From Curtobacterium sp. MCLR17_036 (GTDB lineage: Bacteria > Actinomycetota > Actinomycetes > Actinomycetales > Microbacteriaceae), in assembly GCF_003234445.2 (NCBI RefSeq), contig NZ_CP126269.1, forward strand, positions 1,054,001 through 1,118,000: a stretch of DNA of 64,000 nucleotides. The letters run 5' to 3'. The position numbers and the translations under genes were made by a program. Numbering within the stretch: position 1 is the first letter of the stretch; each line of letters opens with the position of its first letter. The notes beneath the pieces are model-generated. The model was not told the DNA's origin. It made no database searches and saw only the letters and a program-made list of their open reading frames with translations. This document shows, one piece after another, positions 1 through 9,941 of the stretch.

Positions 1-680
1 TGCTGTTCAGCCAGGTGTACGGCGGCGCGATCCGGGTGCAGGGCACCGACTACACGCAGTTCCTGATGGCCGGGATCTTCGCGCAGACCGTGGTCTTCGG
101 TGCGACGTTCTCGGGGTCGGCGATGGCGCAGGACCTCAAGGAGGGGCTGATCGACCGGTTCCGGACGCTGCCGATGTCGGCGTCGGCCGTGCTCGTCGGC
201 CGCACGAACTCCGACCTGGTGCTCAACGGCATCTCGATGGTCATCATGATGGCCACGGGGCTGGCGGTCGGGTGGCGGGTGCAGTCGTCGCCGACCGCGT
301 TCCTGGCGGGCATCGCGTTGCTGCTGCTGTTCAGCTACGCGTTCAGCTGGGTGATGGCGCTGCTCGGCATGAGCGTGCGAACCCCCGAGGTGATCAACAA
401 CGCGTCGTTCATGATCCTCTTCCCCCTGACCTTCGTCTCGAACGCGTTCGTGCCGAGCGACACCCTGCCGCTGGTGCTGCGCGTGTTCGCCGAGTGGAAC
501 CCGGTGTCGTCGCTCGTACAGGCCGCGCGGGAGCTCTTCGGCAACGTCGGCACGGCGCCGGTCCCGGACGTCTGGACGATGCAGCACCCGGCGCTGACGG
601 TCCTGGTCGGCATCGCGGTGATGCTCGTGGTGTTCGTGCCGTGGAGCGTGGCGAAGTACCGCAGGATCAGCGCGGCGTAG
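1..680 (+). CDS. ABC-2 type transporter permease, 5' truncated
   Basis: Membrane subunit of a DrrB-type ABC exporter; the frame is open from base 3, so the start lies before the window. About 225 residues are visible. Four or five hydrophobic segments can be seen, and the ABC-2 permease pattern is clear: an amphipathic stretch reading [17 protein letters not shown] before a long membrane helix, then [11 protein letters not shown] and [16 protein letters not shown] near the C-terminus, as in daunorubicin-resistance permeases. The ATPase partner should lie just upstream, outside the window. Substrate cannot be told from sequence. Confidence 0.85.
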   Translation, partial: LFSQVYGGAIRVQGTDYTQFLMAGIFAQTVVFGATFSGSAMAQDLKEGLIDRFRTLPMSASAVLVGRTNSDLVLNGISMVIMMATGLAVGWRVQSSPTAFLAGIALLLLFSYAFSWVMALLGMSVRTPEVINNASFMILFPLTFVSNAFVPSDTLPLVLRVFAEWNPVSSLVQAARELFGNVGTAPVPDVWTMQHPALTVLVGIAVMLVVFVPWSVAKYRRISAA

Positions 681-744
681 GGGCTCTCCACAGGCAGCGC
701 CCGGGTGTACGCACCGGTCGTCCGGACGGCTTAGCATCAACCTC

Positions 745-2730
745 GTGACCGCGACAGACGCCGAGCGGACCGCCCAGCGCGACGCCACCGAGCAGCCCCT
801 CGACCGCAGCACCCGCCTGCGCCGCTGGATGCTGCACGGCGCCGACCAGGGCGCCTCGCACCAGGGGCCGCACCAGGTCGAGGTCGAGAAGACCCACTCG
901 TGGTGGCGGGTCATGTGCCTGACCGGCGTCGACTACTTCTCGACGCTCGGCTACCAGCCGGCGATCGCCGCGCTCGCCGCGGGCCTGCTGTCGCCGATCG
1001 CCACCATCGTGCTCGTCCTCGTGACGCTGTTCGGGGCACTGCCCGTGTACCGCCGGGTGGCGCAGGACAGCTTCAAGGGCGCCGGGTCGATCATGATGCT
1101 CGAGAAGCTGCTGCCCTGGTGGGCCGGCAAGCTGCTCGTGCTCGTGCTGCTCGGCTTCGCCGTCACCGACTTCATGATCACGATGACCCTGTCGGCGGCG
1201 GACGCCACGGCGCACATCGCCGAGAACCCGTACACGCCGCAGTGGTTCACCGAGATCCCGGTCCCGCTCACCCTGGCGCTGCTGCTCCTGCTCGGCATCG
1301 TGTTCCTGCGGGGGTTCAAGGAAGCGATCGGCATCGCTGTCGGGCTCGTCGCCGTGTTCCTCGCCCTGAACGCCGTCGTCGTGGTCGTCGCGCTGTGGCA
1401 CGTGTTCGAGCACCCGATGGTCGCGAGCGACTGGTGGTCCGGGCTCACCGCGCAGCACAGCAACCCGCTCGTGATGATCGGCATCGCCCTCGTGGTGTTC
1501 CCGAAGCTCGCGCTCGGCCTGTCCGGGTTCGAGACCGGCGTCGCCGTCATGCCCCAGGTGCGCGGCGACGCGTCCGACGGCACGAGCGACCGCCCCGAGG
1601 GCCGGATCCGCGGCACGAAGCGCCTGCTCACCGTGGCGGCCGTCATCATGAGCTCGTTCCTCATCACGTCGTCGATCGCGACCACCTTCCTCATCCCGCA
1701 GGCCGAGTTCCAGCCGGGCGGCGGCGCGAACGGCCGGGCGCTCGCGTTCCTGGCGCACGAGTACCTCGGCGGCGTCTTCGGCTCGGTCTACGACTTCTCC
1801 ACCGTCGCCATCCTGTGGTTCGCGGGCGCGAGCGCGATGGCCGGCCTGCTCAACCTCGTGCCGCGCTTCCTGCCCCGGTACGGCATGGCCCCGCAGTGGG
1901 CGCGGGCCACCCGACCGCTCGTCATCATCTTCACGCTCATCGCGTTCGTGATCACGATCGTCTTCGACGCCGACGTCGACGCCCAGGGCGGCGCCTACGC
2001 CACCGGCGTGCTCGTGCTCATCACGAGCGCGGCCGTGGCCGTCACGCTCTCCGCCCGCCGCAAGCAGCAGCGCGGCTGGACCATCGCGTTCGCGTTCATC
2101 TCCGTCGTCTTCGTGTACACGACGGTCGCGAACGTCATCGAGCGGCCGGACGGTGTGCGCATCGCAGCGATCTTCATCATCGCGATCGTCGTCGTCTCGC
2201 TCGTGTCACGCGTCCGGCGGTCGTTCGAGCTCCGTGCGTCGTCGATCGAGCTCGACGCGGTGGCCCGGCAGTTCGTCGAGGCCGACGCCGACCAGTTCAG
2301 CTCGGTCTGCATCATCGCGAACGAGCCGGGCGCCGGCACCGCCGAGGCGTACCGGTCCAAGGGCCGCGAGGAACGCCGCGACTCCGGGATCCCGGCGCGC
2401 GTGCCGACGATGTTCCTCGAGGTCCTGCCGGCGGACTCGTCCGACTTCGAGGAGGACCTGGTCGTCGAGGGGCACATCGTGTCCGGCCACCGGGTGCTGC
2501 GGGTGCGCTCGGGGAACGTGCCGAACACCATCGCGTCGACCCTGCTCGCCATCCGTGACATCGCGGGCGTCGTACCGAGCATCTACTTCGAGTGGAACGA
2601 GGGCAACCCGATCCGGAACGCCATCCGCTTCGTGTTCACCGGCGTCGGCGACGTCGCCCCCGTGACGCGCGAGGTCCTGCGCGAGGCCGAACCGGACGTG
2701 AACCGCCGCCCGACCATCCACGTGTCCTGA
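745..2730 (+). CDS. APC-family amino acid permease with soluble C-terminal region
   Basis: 661-residue inner-membrane transporter, GTG start. The N-terminal pattern [11 protein letters not shown] and [18 protein letters not shown] fits the APC superfamily (proton-coupled amino acid or related transport). About 12 hydrophobic segments lie between residues 60 and 490. The last 170 residues are hydrophilic ([21 protein letters not shown]) and longer than in plain APC permeases, so probably a cytosolic regulatory part. It stands 64 bases after the ABC permease and 23 bases before the next gene, so could be co-transcribed with it. Substrate unknown. Confidence 0.8.
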   Translation: MTATDAERTAQRDATEQPLDRSTRLRRWMLHGADQGASHQGPHQVEVEKTHSWWRVMCLTGVDYFSTLGYQPAIAALAAGLLSPIATIVLVLVTLFGALPVYRRVAQDSFKGAGSIMMLEKLLPWWAGKLLVLVLLGFAVTDFMITMTLSAADATAHIAENPYTPQWFTEIPVPLTLALLLLLGIVFLRGFKEAIGIAVGLVAVFLALNAVVVVVALWHVFEHPMVASDWWSGLTAQHSNPLVMIGIALVVFPKLALGLSGFETGVAVMPQVRGDASDGTSDRPEGRIRGTKRLLTVAAVIMSSFLITSSIATTFLIPQAEFQPGGGANGRALAFLAHEYLGGVFGSVYDFSTVAILWFAGASAMAGLLNLVPRFLPRYGMAPQWARATRPLVIIFTLIAFVITIVFDADVDAQGGAYATGVLVLITSAAVAVTLSARRKQQRGWTIAFAFISVVFVYTTVANVIERPDGVRIAAIFIIAIVVVSLVSRVRRSFELRASSIELDAVARQFVEADADQFSSVCIIANEPGAGTAEAYRSKGREERRDSGIPARVPTMFLEVLPADSSDFEEDLVVEGHIVSGHRVLRVRSGNVPNTIASTLLAIRDIAGVVPSIYFEWNEGNPIRNAIRFVFTGVGDVAPVTREVLREAEPDVNRRPTIHVS

Positions 2731-2753
2731 TCGTGCCCGCAGGATCGCGACCG

Positions 2754-3677
2754 GTGCCGGGGGAGCGCCGCGGTCCCGCCGGAGGGGTGGCCGCGGTCGC
2801 CGTCGCCGCGACGGTCTGGGGCACGACCGGCACGGCGACGCACTTCGCCCCGGGGGTGCCACCCGCCGTCTTCGGGGCGGTCACCTTCGGGCTCGGCGGC
2901 CTGGTGCTCGCCGTCGCCGCAGGTCGCGGCACCGTGCGGGCCCTCGTCAGTCCGCGGACGCGCCGGTGGGTGCTGATCGGCGCCGCCTCGCTCGTCGTCT
3001 ACGCGGTGGCCTTCTACGCGGCGCTGGCGGACGCCGGCGTCGCGCTCGGCACGACCGTGGCCATCGGGTCGTCGCCGGTGTTCGCAGGACTGGTCGAGTG
3101 GGTGACGGACAGGAGGCCCGTCACCACCAGGTGGGCAGTCGCCGCCCTGGTCAGCGTGGCCGGCATGGTCGTCGTGACCCTGGCGCGGTCGGAGCACGAC
3201 GCCGGCGGCGGGTCACTGGTGGCCGGCGTCGCCGCGGCCCTGCTCGCCGGCTGCACGTACGCGCTGTACTCGTGGGCGGTGGCACGGGGACTGCGCGCAA
3301 CGCCGGAGACCGGGCCGCCGGACGGGCGCGGCGTCGTGGGGGCCGTGTTCGGCCTCGCCGCGGTGCCGCTCGTGGTGAGCGTCGTGGTCGGGGGCGCGCG
3401 GTTCCTCGGCGAGCCGGCGCACTGGCCGGTGTTCCTCTACCTGGCGCTCGTGCCGACCGTGCTCGGACACGCGCTCTACGCGGTCGGGCTGCGGGCCGTC
3501 GGTGCCGCTGCCGCGACGCTCGTGTCCCTGCTCGAACCCGTCGTGGCCGCGGTGCTCGCGGTCCTCGTGGTGGGCGAGCGGCTCGGCGCTGCGGGCTGGG
3601 TCGGCGTCGGGCTCGTCGTGGTCGGGCTCACGGTGCTGACGGTGCCGGCGCGGCGCGGGGCTGTGCGCGGCGGGTGA
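2754..3677 (+). CDS. EamA/DMT-family transporter
   Basis: 307-residue membrane protein of the drug/metabolite transporter superfamily. Two repeated halves of about five helices each are visible; the typical ends of the halves appear as GVALGTTVAIGSSPVFAGLVEW near residue 95 and AAATLVSLLEPVVAAVLAVLVVGERL near residue 265 (the EamA 'LEPVVA..L..GE.L' signature). I chose GTG 2754 because AGGA lies nine bases upstream; GTG 2733, right after the preceding stop, is the alternative. The following intergenic region holds a long palindrome that may terminate it. Confidence 0.8.
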   Translation: MPGERRGPAGGVAAVAVAATVWGTTGTATHFAPGVPPAVFGAVTFGLGGLVLAVAAGRGTVRALVSPRTRRWVLIGAASLVVYAVAFYAALADAGVALGTTVAIGSSPVFAGLVEWVTDRRPVTTRWAVAALVSVAGMVVVTLARSEHDAGGGSLVAGVAAALLAGCTYALYSWAVARGLRATPETGPPDGRGVVGAVFGLAAVPLVVSVVVGGARFLGEPAHWPVFLYLALVPTVLGHALYAVGLRAVGAAAATLVSLLEPVVAAVLAVLVVGERLGAAGWVGVGLVVVGLTVLTVPARRGAVRGG

Positions 3678-3679
3678 GC

Positions 3680-4027
3680 CAGGGGTGCGGGCGCGGTGCG
3701 GGTGCGGCGCGGTCCGGTGCGCGTGCGGGTGCGGGTGCGGGTGCGGTGGGGTGCGGGCGCGGGCGCGGTGGGGTGCGGTGTGGTGCGGGCGCGGCGTGGT
3801 GCGACATCGTCGAGGTCGTACGACCTCGACGATGTCGCGGGCGCCCGGCGCTCGACCTGGCCGCCGTCAGACCCCGCCGGCCGGAGCGCGCAGCCGTCAG
3901 ACCCAGCCGGCGCGCCTCAGTCGGCAGCCGTCAGACCCAGCCGGCGCGCCTCAGTCGTCAGGCGTCAGTCGGCAGCCGTCAGCCGTCAGCCGTCAGTCGG
4001 CAGCCGCCAGTCGTCAGTCGTCAGTCG
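3680..4027. repeat. Low-complexity intergenic region with 34-bp tandem duplication
   Basis: No gene seen. From 3690 to 3795 the plus strand is a run of GTGCGGGTGCG-like units. 3890-3923 and 3924-3957 are identical 34-bp tandem copies (GCAGCCGTCAGACCCAGCCG start each). From 3958 to 4034 a simpler CAGTCGTCAGT/CGGCAGCCGT repeat runs up to and into the last codons of the minus-strand acyl-CoA ligase. This looks like slippage-expanded DNA at a gene end. Confidence 0.8.
3801..3838. terminator. Perfect 38-bp palindrome between convergent genes
   Basis: Bases 3801-3819 (GCGACATCGTCGAGGTCGT) are followed directly by their exact reverse complement at 3820-3838, with no spacer. It sits between the end of the EamA gene (plus strand) and the end of the acyl-CoA ligase gene (minus strand), so a two-way transcription terminator is the simplest reading. 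There is no T-tract on either side. Confidence 0.6.
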
Positions 4028-5713
4028 TCAGTCGTCCGCGAGGATGCGGTCCCGCACCTTGCGCCGGAGCACCTTGCCGATCATCGAGCGCGGCAGGTCG
4101 TCGACGACGACGATGCGCCGCGGCACCTTGTAGGCCGCGAGCTGCTCCCGCGCCCAGGCCCGCAGCGCCGCGGGGTCGAACGAGGACGGGTCCTTCGGCA
4201 CGACGGCGGCGACGACCTGCTCGTTGCCGGCGGTGGTGATGCCGACGACCGCGACCTCCTTGACGCTGGGGTGCTTGAGCAGGGCGTCCTCGACCTCGGA
4301 GGGCGAGACGTTGAAGCCGCCCGTGATGATGAGCTCCTTGAGGCGGTCGACGATCCGGACGTACCCGTCGGCGCCGATCGAGACGATGTCACCGGTGCGG
4401 AACCAGCCGTCGGACGTGAAGACCTCGTCCGTGGCCTCGGCCTTGCCCCAGTACCCGCGGAACACCTGCGGGCCGCGCACCTGCAGCTCGCCGGGCTCGT
4501 CGGTGCCCAGGACCTTCTCGGCGTCGTCCGGGTCGACCACGCGGGCCTCGGTCGACGAGAGCGGCAGCCCGATCGACCCGAGGCGCCGCTCCGGCGACAC
4601 CGGGTTCGCCATGAGCACGGGGGAGCACTCGGACAGGCCGTAGCCCTCGACCAGGTAGCCGCCGGTCCGGGACTCCCACGGTTCGACGATGTCCTGCGAC
4701 AGCGGCATGGCGCCGGAGATGCCGATCTCGATGCCCGCGAGCGACACCTTCGCCGAGTCCGCCGCGTGCTGCAGGCGGGCGTAGATCGGCGGGACGGCGG
4801 GCAGGAACGTCGGCGGGTGCTTCTTCACGGCGGTGAGCACGAGCGCCGGGTCGAAGGACGGGAACAGCACGAGCCGCGAGGCCATGCTCATCGCGAAGGT
4901 CAGGCACAGCGTCAGGCCGTAGGCGTGGAACATCGGCAGCACCGCGTACACGACGTTGTCGCCCCGGCGGACCTGGGGGACCCAGGCGCGGGACTGCGCG
5001 GCGTTGGCGAGCAGGTTCCGGTGGGTCAGGACCGCGCCCTTCGGCGTGCCCGTCGTGCCGGAGGTGTACTGGATGAGCGCGACGTCGTCGGTGGACGGCC
5101 GCGGGTGGCGCTTCGACAGCTTGCGGGAGCCGACCAGGTCGTCCCACTTCGTCGTGCCGCGCACCGAGGTCGTCAGCTTCGCACGGGACTCGCGGGCCTT
5201 CGCGACGGGCAGGGCGAGCGCGAGGCGCGTGCTGCGGGGCATCGCGCGGGTGAGGTCGACGGACACGATCGCGTCGAGTGCGACGTCCGCCGGGAAGTCC
5301 TGCAGCGTCGCCACGGACTTGTCCCAGGCGATGGCGACCTTCGCCCCGTGGTCCTCGAACTGGTGGCGCAGCTCGCGCGGCGTGTAGAGCGGGTTGTGCT
5401 CCACCACGATCGCGCCGAGCCGGAGGACCGCGTAGAACGCCACGACGTGCTGCGGGCAGTTCGGCAGCACGATCGCCACCCGGTCGCCGGCGCCGACCCC
5501 GAGCTTCCGCAGACCGTTCGCCGCACGGCGGATCTGCTCCTCGAGTTCGCCGTAGCTGGTGGTGCGCTTGAAGAACTCCAACGCCACCCTGCGGGGGAAC
5601 TCCTGCGCGGACTGTTCGACGAGGTCGACGAGCGAACCGCGCTGTTCGTCGATGTCGTGCGGGACCCCCGGGGCGTACGAGGCAAGCCAGGGACGAGGCG
5701 TGTCGATGCTCAC
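4028..5713 (-). CDS. fadD: Long-chain fatty acid--CoA ligase (AMP-forming)
   Basis: 561 residues, GTG start. Activates fatty acids to acyl-CoA through an acyl-adenylate. The ANL superfamily motifs are all present and in order: YTSGTTGTPKGA (phosphate loop, about residue 217), YGLSECSP (adenine binding), GWFRTGDI, the hinge DRLKELIITGG and the C-terminal lysine motif IGKVLRRKVRD. The length is usual for FadD. It is divergent from the MpaB-like gene, with 59 bases between the starts, so the two may share a promoter region. The chain length of the substrate cannot be read from sequence. Confidence 0.88.
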   Translation of the reverse strand: MSIDTPRPWLASYAPGVPHDIDEQRGSLVDLVEQSAQEFPRRVALEFFKRTTSYGELEEQIRRAANGLRKLGVGAGDRVAIVLPNCPQHVVAFYAVLRLGAIVVEHNPLYTPRELRHQFEDHGAKVAIAWDKSVATLQDFPADVALDAIVSVDLTRAMPRSTRLALALPVAKARESRAKLTTSVRGTTKWDDLVGSRKLSKRHPRPSTDDVALIQYTSGTTGTPKGAVLTHRNLLANAAQSRAWVPQVRRGDNVVYAVLPMFHAYGLTLCLTFAMSMASRLVLFPSFDPALVLTAVKKHPPTFLPAVPPIYARLQHAADSAKVSLAGIEIGISGAMPLSQDIVEPWESRTGGYLVEGYGLSECSPVLMANPVSPERRLGSIGLPLSSTEARVVDPDDAEKVLGTDEPGELQVRGPQVFRGYWGKAEATDEVFTSDGWFRTGDIVSIGADGYVRIVDRLKELIITGGFNVSPSEVEDALLKHPSVKEVAVVGITTAGNEQVVAAVVPKDPSSFDPAALRAWAREQLAAYKVPRRIVVVDDLPRSMIGKVLRRKVRDRILADD

Positions 5714-5772
5714 GCGACCAACCTAGCGGCCTCCCCGAGCGCATTGTCAGGGGCGCGACGGACCATGGCGTC

Positions 5773-6723
5773 ATGCCCTCTGTCTCCGACGCCTTCCGCT
5801 CCCGCCTCAACGACACGTTCACGGGTGGGGCGACCGGCAAGCCGGAGTGGATCGACGAACTCGAACAGGGCGACGACGCCGGCTTCTTCGGCCCGGGATC
5901 GGCCACGTGGGCCGTGCACGGCGGCAAGCAGACCATCGTCGCCGGTGTCCGGGCACTGCTCGTGCAGGCCCTGCACCCGGGGGCGCTCGCCGGGGTCGCC
6001 GACCACTCCCGGTACCGCGAGGACCCGTTCGGCCGCCTCGCGGGCACCATCCGCTGGATCTACACCGTCTCGCACGGCGACACCGCGACCGCCCGGGGCG
6101 CGAGCGCCTGGGTGCTCCGCCTGCACGAGCGGGTGCGGGGCCAGTACGTCGACGGGCACGGCATGCCCCGCGACTACTCGGCGAACGATCCCGACCTGGC
6201 GAAGTGGGTCCACCTGGCCTTCACCGACGCCTTCCTGCGTGCCGCCCAGCGCTGGGGCGACCCGATCCCGGGCGGTGCCGACGCCTACGTGCGCGAGTGG
6301 GCGACGGCCGGCCGGCTCATGAACGTGGTCGACCCGCCCGAGTCCGAGCCGGAGCTCCGCGCGCAGATGGACGGCTACCTGGACCGCGGCGAGCTCGCCG
6401 TCACCCCGCGGACCCGCGACGTGGTGAAGTTCATCCGCAACCCGCCGCTCGCGCTCATGCTCCGACCGGGGTACCAGGCGCTCTTCCAGGGCGCGGTCTC
6501 GACGCTCGACCCCCGCCACCGCTCGATGCTCGGCCTGCGGTCGCCGTCGATCGGCCCCGTGGAGCTGCCGGTCGGGCGGGCGACGGGCCTCGTGCTCGAC
6601 GGCCTCGGCGCGGTGCTCGGCGACCAGACCGGCACCGAGCGCGCAGCGCTCGTCCGCATCGCGCGGCTCGACCGCCAGCGCGGCGTGGCAGCGGCGGGTG
6701 CGGACCTGGACCCGGCCGTGTGA
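5773..6723 (+). CDS. MpaB-family oxygenase (DUF2236)
   Basis: 316 residues, no signal peptide. This family is related to the fungal mycophenolic-acid oxygenase MpaB and the bacterial latex-clearing protein, and binds a b-type heme. The family block WAVHG..QTIVAGVRALLVQALHPGALAGVADHS near residue 45-80, with the conserved histidines HP and DHS, and LAKWVHLAFTDAFL near residue 145 are present. The physiological substrate of actinobacterial members is unknown. It ends in a strong palindromic terminator four bases after the stop. Confidence 0.78.
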   Translation: MPSVSDAFRSRLNDTFTGGATGKPEWIDELEQGDDAGFFGPGSATWAVHGGKQTIVAGVRALLVQALHPGALAGVADHSRYREDPFGRLAGTIRWIYTVSHGDTATARGASAWVLRLHERVRGQYVDGHGMPRDYSANDPDLAKWVHLAFTDAFLRAAQRWGDPIPGGADAYVREWATAGRLMNVVDPPESEPELRAQMDGYLDRGELAVTPRTRDVVKFIRNPPLALMLRPGYQALFQGAVSTLDPRHRSMLGLRSPSIGPVELPVGRATGLVLDGLGAVLGDQTGTERAALVRIARLDRQRGVAAAGADLDPAV

Positions 6724-6727
6724 CGGA

Positions 6728-6763
6728 CGGGAGGCCCGGTGCCAGCTGGCACCGGGCCTCCCG
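6728..6763. terminator. Perfect palindromic terminator (GGGAGGCCCG family)
   Basis: 18-base arms, CGGGAGGCCCGGTGCCAG at 6728-6745 and its exact reverse complement at 6746-6763. It lies between the convergent MpaB-like gene and the aldo/keto reductase gene and could serve both. It is the first of four hairpins in the window with the same core. Confidence 0.8.
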
Positions 6764-6779
6764 ACCGGCAGGTGGTGCG

Positions 6780-7886
6780 TCAGAAACCGGACGGCACCCG
6801 GGGTGTGTACGCGGAACCGAGCCGCGTGACCTCGTCGTCGGTGAGCGTGATCGAGGCGGCGGCCACCGCGTCGTCGATGTGGTGCTCCTTCGTCGCGCCG
6901 ACGATCGGGGCGGAGACCGCCGGCTGCCGCATCACCCACGCGAGGGCGACCTGCGCCATGCTCGCGTCGTGGGCTTCGGCCACCTGCTGCACCGCGTCGA
7001 CGATCGCGCGGTTGGCGTCCTCGTCCTGCTTGTAGAGCGTCTTGCCGAACTGATCGGTCTCCGCCCTGCTCCCGGAACCCTGCGCGTCCCACGGGCGCGT
7101 GAGCTTGCCGCGGGCGAGGGGGCTCCACGGGATGACGCCGACGCCGGTGTGCGCACAGAAGGGGAGCATCTCGCGCTCCTCCTCGCGCTCGAGCAGGTTG
7201 TACTGGTCCTGCATGCTGACGAAGCGGGTCCAGCCGTGCAGGTCGGCGACGTGCTGCATCTCGGCGAACTGCCACGTCCACATGCTGCTCGCGCCGATGT
7301 ACCGGGCCTTGCCGGCCTTGACGACGTCGTGCAGGGCCTCCATCGTCTCCTCGATCGGCGTGTGCGGGTCGAAGCGGTGGATCTGGTACAGGTCGACGTA
7401 GTCCGTGCCGAGGCGGGTGAGCGACGCGTCGATCTCGTGCATGATCGCCGCACGGGACAGCCCGGCACCGTTCCTGCCCGGGCGCATCCGGTTGAAGACC
7501 TTCGTGAAGACCTGGACGTCCTCGCGCGGGGCGAGCTCCTTGAGCAGCGTGCCGGTGATCTCCTCGCTGCTGCCGGCCGAGTACACGTTCGCGGTGTCGA
7601 ACGTCGTGATGCCCTGCTCGTAGGCACGGCGGACGAACGGGCGGGCGTCGTCGAGGCCGACGCTCCACTCGTGCGAGCCCTTGCCCGGGTCGCCGTAGGA
7701 CATCATGCCGAGGACGACGCTGCTCATCTCGAGGCCGGAGGCGCCGAGGCGGACCGTGCCGGCGTTCGGGGTGCTCGCGTCGTCGGTCGTGCCCGGGCCG
7801 TGGGTGCTCGTGGCGGTGTTGGTGCTCGTGGGGGTGCTCGTGGTCGTGCTCGTTCCCGTGGGGTCGTTGCTCGTGTCGGTCGTCAT
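6780..7886 (-). CDS. Aldo/keto reductase
   Basis: 368-residue NADPH-dependent oxidoreductase of the Kv-beta/AKR group. Catalytic tetrad positions are recognisable: D and Y in TFDTANVYSAG, K in VFTKVFN, H in YQIHRFD; the cofactor-binding end reads APIVGATKEHHIDDAV. The first 40 residues are an odd Ser/Thr/Pro-rich tail (TSTTTSTPTSTNTATS) not found in most AKRs; a later start (around the VRLGASGLEMSS region) would give a normal length, but the ATG at 7886 overlaps the stop of the upstream gene as ATGA, which favours coupling. Confidence 0.85.
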   Translation of the reverse strand: MTTDTSNDPTGTSTTTSTPTSTNTATSTHGPGTTDDASTPNAGTVRLGASGLEMSSVVLGMMSYGDPGKGSHEWSVGLDDARPFVRRAYEQGITTFDTANVYSAGSSEEITGTLLKELAPREDVQVFTKVFNRMRPGRNGAGLSRAAIMHEIDASLTRLGTDYVDLYQIHRFDPHTPIEETMEALHDVVKAGKARYIGASSMWTWQFAEMQHVADLHGWTRFVSMQDQYNLLEREEEREMLPFCAHTGVGVIPWSPLARGKLTRPWDAQGSGSRAETDQFGKTLYKQDEDANRAIVDAVQQVAEAHDASMAQVALAWVMRQPAVSAPIVGATKEHHIDDAVAAASITLTDDEVTRLGSAYTPRVPSGF

Positions 7887-8449
7887 GCCGCCACCCTGGC
7901 ATCGCGGCCTGTGACCGCGAGCAGGCGGGTCTGGAGCGGGGCGTCCTCGGTCACGTCGACCGGCGCCGCGTACAGCCCGGTGGCCGCGAGGTCCTCGATC
8001 TGCGGCTCGAAGTACTCCCACACCGCCTGCACGAGCTCCGGCGGCAGCGTCTCCTCGGTGCCGGTCGCCCGCGCGAGGTCCCACGTGTGGATCGTGATGT
8101 CGCTCGTCTGCTCGGTCAGGTACTGCGCGGCGGGCACCACGTCGGTGCTGAGGTGCACGGGCACGTCGGCGGGAGTCCGCTGCCACGCCTCGCCGGCCTC
8201 CGCGGCGTACCTCGCCCACTCGGCGGCGAGGTCGTCGCCGATCGGCTCGAGGTCCGCCGCCGCCTGCGCGTGGTCGCACCCCGTCAGGAGCTTCGGGATC
8301 CACCGCTGCTCGTCGACCACGTGGGCGACGAGGTCACGGGTGGACCACTCGGAGTCCGGAGTGGGGGCGTCCCAGTCCGTGACGGCGGCGACCCGGCGGC
8401 CGAACTCGGCTGCCGCGAGGGCCTGCATCGCGATCCAGTCGGTGGCCAT
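7883..8449 (-). CDS. TIGR03086 / mycothiol-dependent isomerase-like DinB-fold protein
   Basis: 188 residues. It has the pattern of the actinobacterial TIGR03086 family, whose DinB-like four-helix fold is shared with mycothiol-dependent maleylpyruvate isomerase: WSTRDLVAHVVDEQRW near residue 45 and the C-terminal SDITIHTWDLARATG carrying the last metal-ligand histidine. I chose ATG 8449 over an upstream ATG because GGAGCACCTC lies just before it. The stop overlaps the start of the aldo/keto reductase, so the two form an operon. The exact reaction is unknown. Confidence 0.75.
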   Translation of the reverse strand: MATDWIAMQALAAAEFGRRVAAVTDWDAPTPDSEWSTRDLVAHVVDEQRWIPKLLTGCDHAQAAADLEPIGDDLAAEWARYAAEAGEAWQRTPADVPVHLSTDVVPAAQYLTEQTSDITIHTWDLARATGTEETLPPELVQAVWEYFEPQIEDLAATGLYAAPVDVTEDAPLQTRLLAVTGRDARVAA

Positions 8450-9204
8450 GAGGTGCTCCTGTTCGTCGTGCGGGGTGCTTGGTGTTCTCGTGGTGGTTGC
8501 CAACGGGGGAGTGCTGGTGGGGATTCCCGAGGGTCGTGTGCTTCCCCGGTTGCCCCCTGCTTGAGGACGGGTGGTCGGGGTGCGGGCGGCGGGCTGCGGG
8601 GTGCGGGCTGCGGGCTGCCGGCTGCCGGCTGGTGTCGGCCCGCGGGCTGCGGGCTGGTGTCGGGTGTCGGGTTGCTCCCCGCCGACGTTACGCGAAGGAG
8701 GCCGCCGTCGAGCGGGCGGTACACCCGGGTCCCCGGCGGTGGCAGCCGGGTCTTTCGCCCGTTCGGTCCGACCTCGATTCGTTGTGGCGCTGGGGGCTCA
8801 CCCGGTGACTGCAGCGGTCCTGGCGGCGGAGTCGGGCCGGGTGCCGGGTGCCGGGTGCCGGGTGCCGGGTGCGGGTGCCGGGTGACGTGTGACGGGTGGC
8901 GGGTGCCGGGTGCCGGGCGCCGGGTGCGGCGGGTGCCGCGGGTCGAGCGGGCGGAATGACGGAGTCGCGTCCGGGATGTACTGGGCATCTTCGCCCGGTC
9001 GGCTCGAGCGCGCGCAGCGGGCCCGGTGTACTCACGCGGCAACGTCGTCGGAGGCGCCGAGCGGGCGGAGTTGCTTGGTCGAGCGTGGTCGTGACCCGGG
9101 TGTTTCGCCCGGTCGCGACGTCCCCGGCGGGCAAGGCGCGCATGGCGGGACTCGTCGGCCGGCGGGTTCGGGGCCTCGGGTCGGATGCGCCGGGAAACGA
9201 CGAA
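8450..9204. repeat. Gene-free region with three 58-bp palindromic elements and short tandem repeats
   Basis: No convincing gene in about 750 bases. It holds three copies of the dispersed CGAGCGGGCG element (8709-8765, 8944-9001, 9058-9115) and runs of simple repeats, GCGGGCTGCGGGCTG around 8580-8665 and GCCGGGTGCCGGGTG around 8837-8935. Its left end must contain the promoter of the minus-strand TIGR03086 gene. Confidence 0.7.
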
Positions 9205-9232
9205 CGCCCCGACTCCGTGGGGAGCCGGGGCG
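9205..9232 (-). terminator. Hairpin terminator downstream of yceI
   Basis: CGCCCCGACTCC at 9205-9216 pairs with GGAGCCGGGGCG at 9221-9232 (one mismatch, four-base loop). It follows the yceI stop on the minus strand by about 60 bases. Confidence 0.55.
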
Positions 9233-9294
9233 GTTGTCTCGGGTTCGGGTGGTGCTGTTCGGTGCCCTCGGTGGGGCCTCTGTCCGAAGGGGAC

Positions 9295-9855
9295 TCAGGC
9301 CGCCTGGAGGACGAACTGGACGTCGAGGTTGATGGTGACGTCGTTGCCGAGGGTGAAACCGCCAGCCTCGAGCGCCGCGTTCCAGTTCACGCCGAACTCG
9401 GTGCGGTCGATCTTCGTCGTGGCCTCGGCGCCGAGCTTGACCTGGCCGTAGCCGTCGGTGGTGACGCCACCGAACTCGGTCTTCAGGGTGACGTTCTTGG
9501 TGACACCACGGAGCGAGAGCTCGCCGTCGATGAGCATGTCGTCGCCGTCCTCGCGGATGCCGGTCGACTTGAAGGTCATCTGCGGGTGCTCCTCGGCGAG
9601 GAAGAAGTCGCCGGTTGCGAGGTGCTGGTCACGCTGCTGCTGCTTGGTGTTGACGCTGGCGACGTCGATCGAAGCCTCGAGCGTCGTGTCGAGGGGGTTC
9701 TCGGCGGTCACGAGGGTCGCGTCGAAGCGCTCGAAGGAGCCCTTGACCTTGCTGATCGCGAGGTGACGGACCGAGAAGGTGACCTCGGAGTGCGTCGGGT
9801 CGATCTTCCAGGTGCCGGTCTGGTAGCCGGGGATGGCGGAGGCGGTGAGCGTCAT
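9295..9855 (-). CDS. YceI-family protein (lipocalin-like)
   Basis: 186 residues, cytosolic as no signal peptide is visible. The YceI pattern is complete: GTWKIDPTHSEVTFSVRHL at the N-terminus, TLEASIDVASVNT, the FLAEEHPQMTFKST stretch and LRGVTKNVTL. Family members bind isoprenoid or other amphiphilic ligands in a beta-barrel; the ligand here is unknown. ATG 9855 has AGAAGGA a few bases upstream. The promoter region upstream carries a 20-bp palindrome that resembles a MarR-type operator. Confidence 0.85.
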   Translation of the reverse strand: MTLTASAIPGYQTGTWKIDPTHSEVTFSVRHLAISKVKGSFERFDATLVTAENPLDTTLEASIDVASVNTKQQQRDQHLATGDFFLAEEHPQMTFKSTGIREDGDDMLIDGELSLRGVTKNVTLKTEFGGVTTDGYGQVKLGAEATTKIDRTEFGVNWNAALEAGGFTLGNDVTINLDVQFVLQAA

Positions 9856-9941
9856 GAGGGTCCTTCTTCCGAACGAGAGTGGGTCGTGCAGCACGATCGA
9901 TGCGCCTGCATCGAGTTGATAGTACGACAGTCTGCACCCTT

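Noticed and set aside
5710..7902. Long open frame (730 codons) on the minus strand and similar long frames opposite real genes (for example 2966-6322 plus, 15239-17300 plus)
   Set aside because: They are Arg/Pro-rich shadows of high-GC genes with no family motifs; the opposite or overlapping frame encodes recognised proteins.
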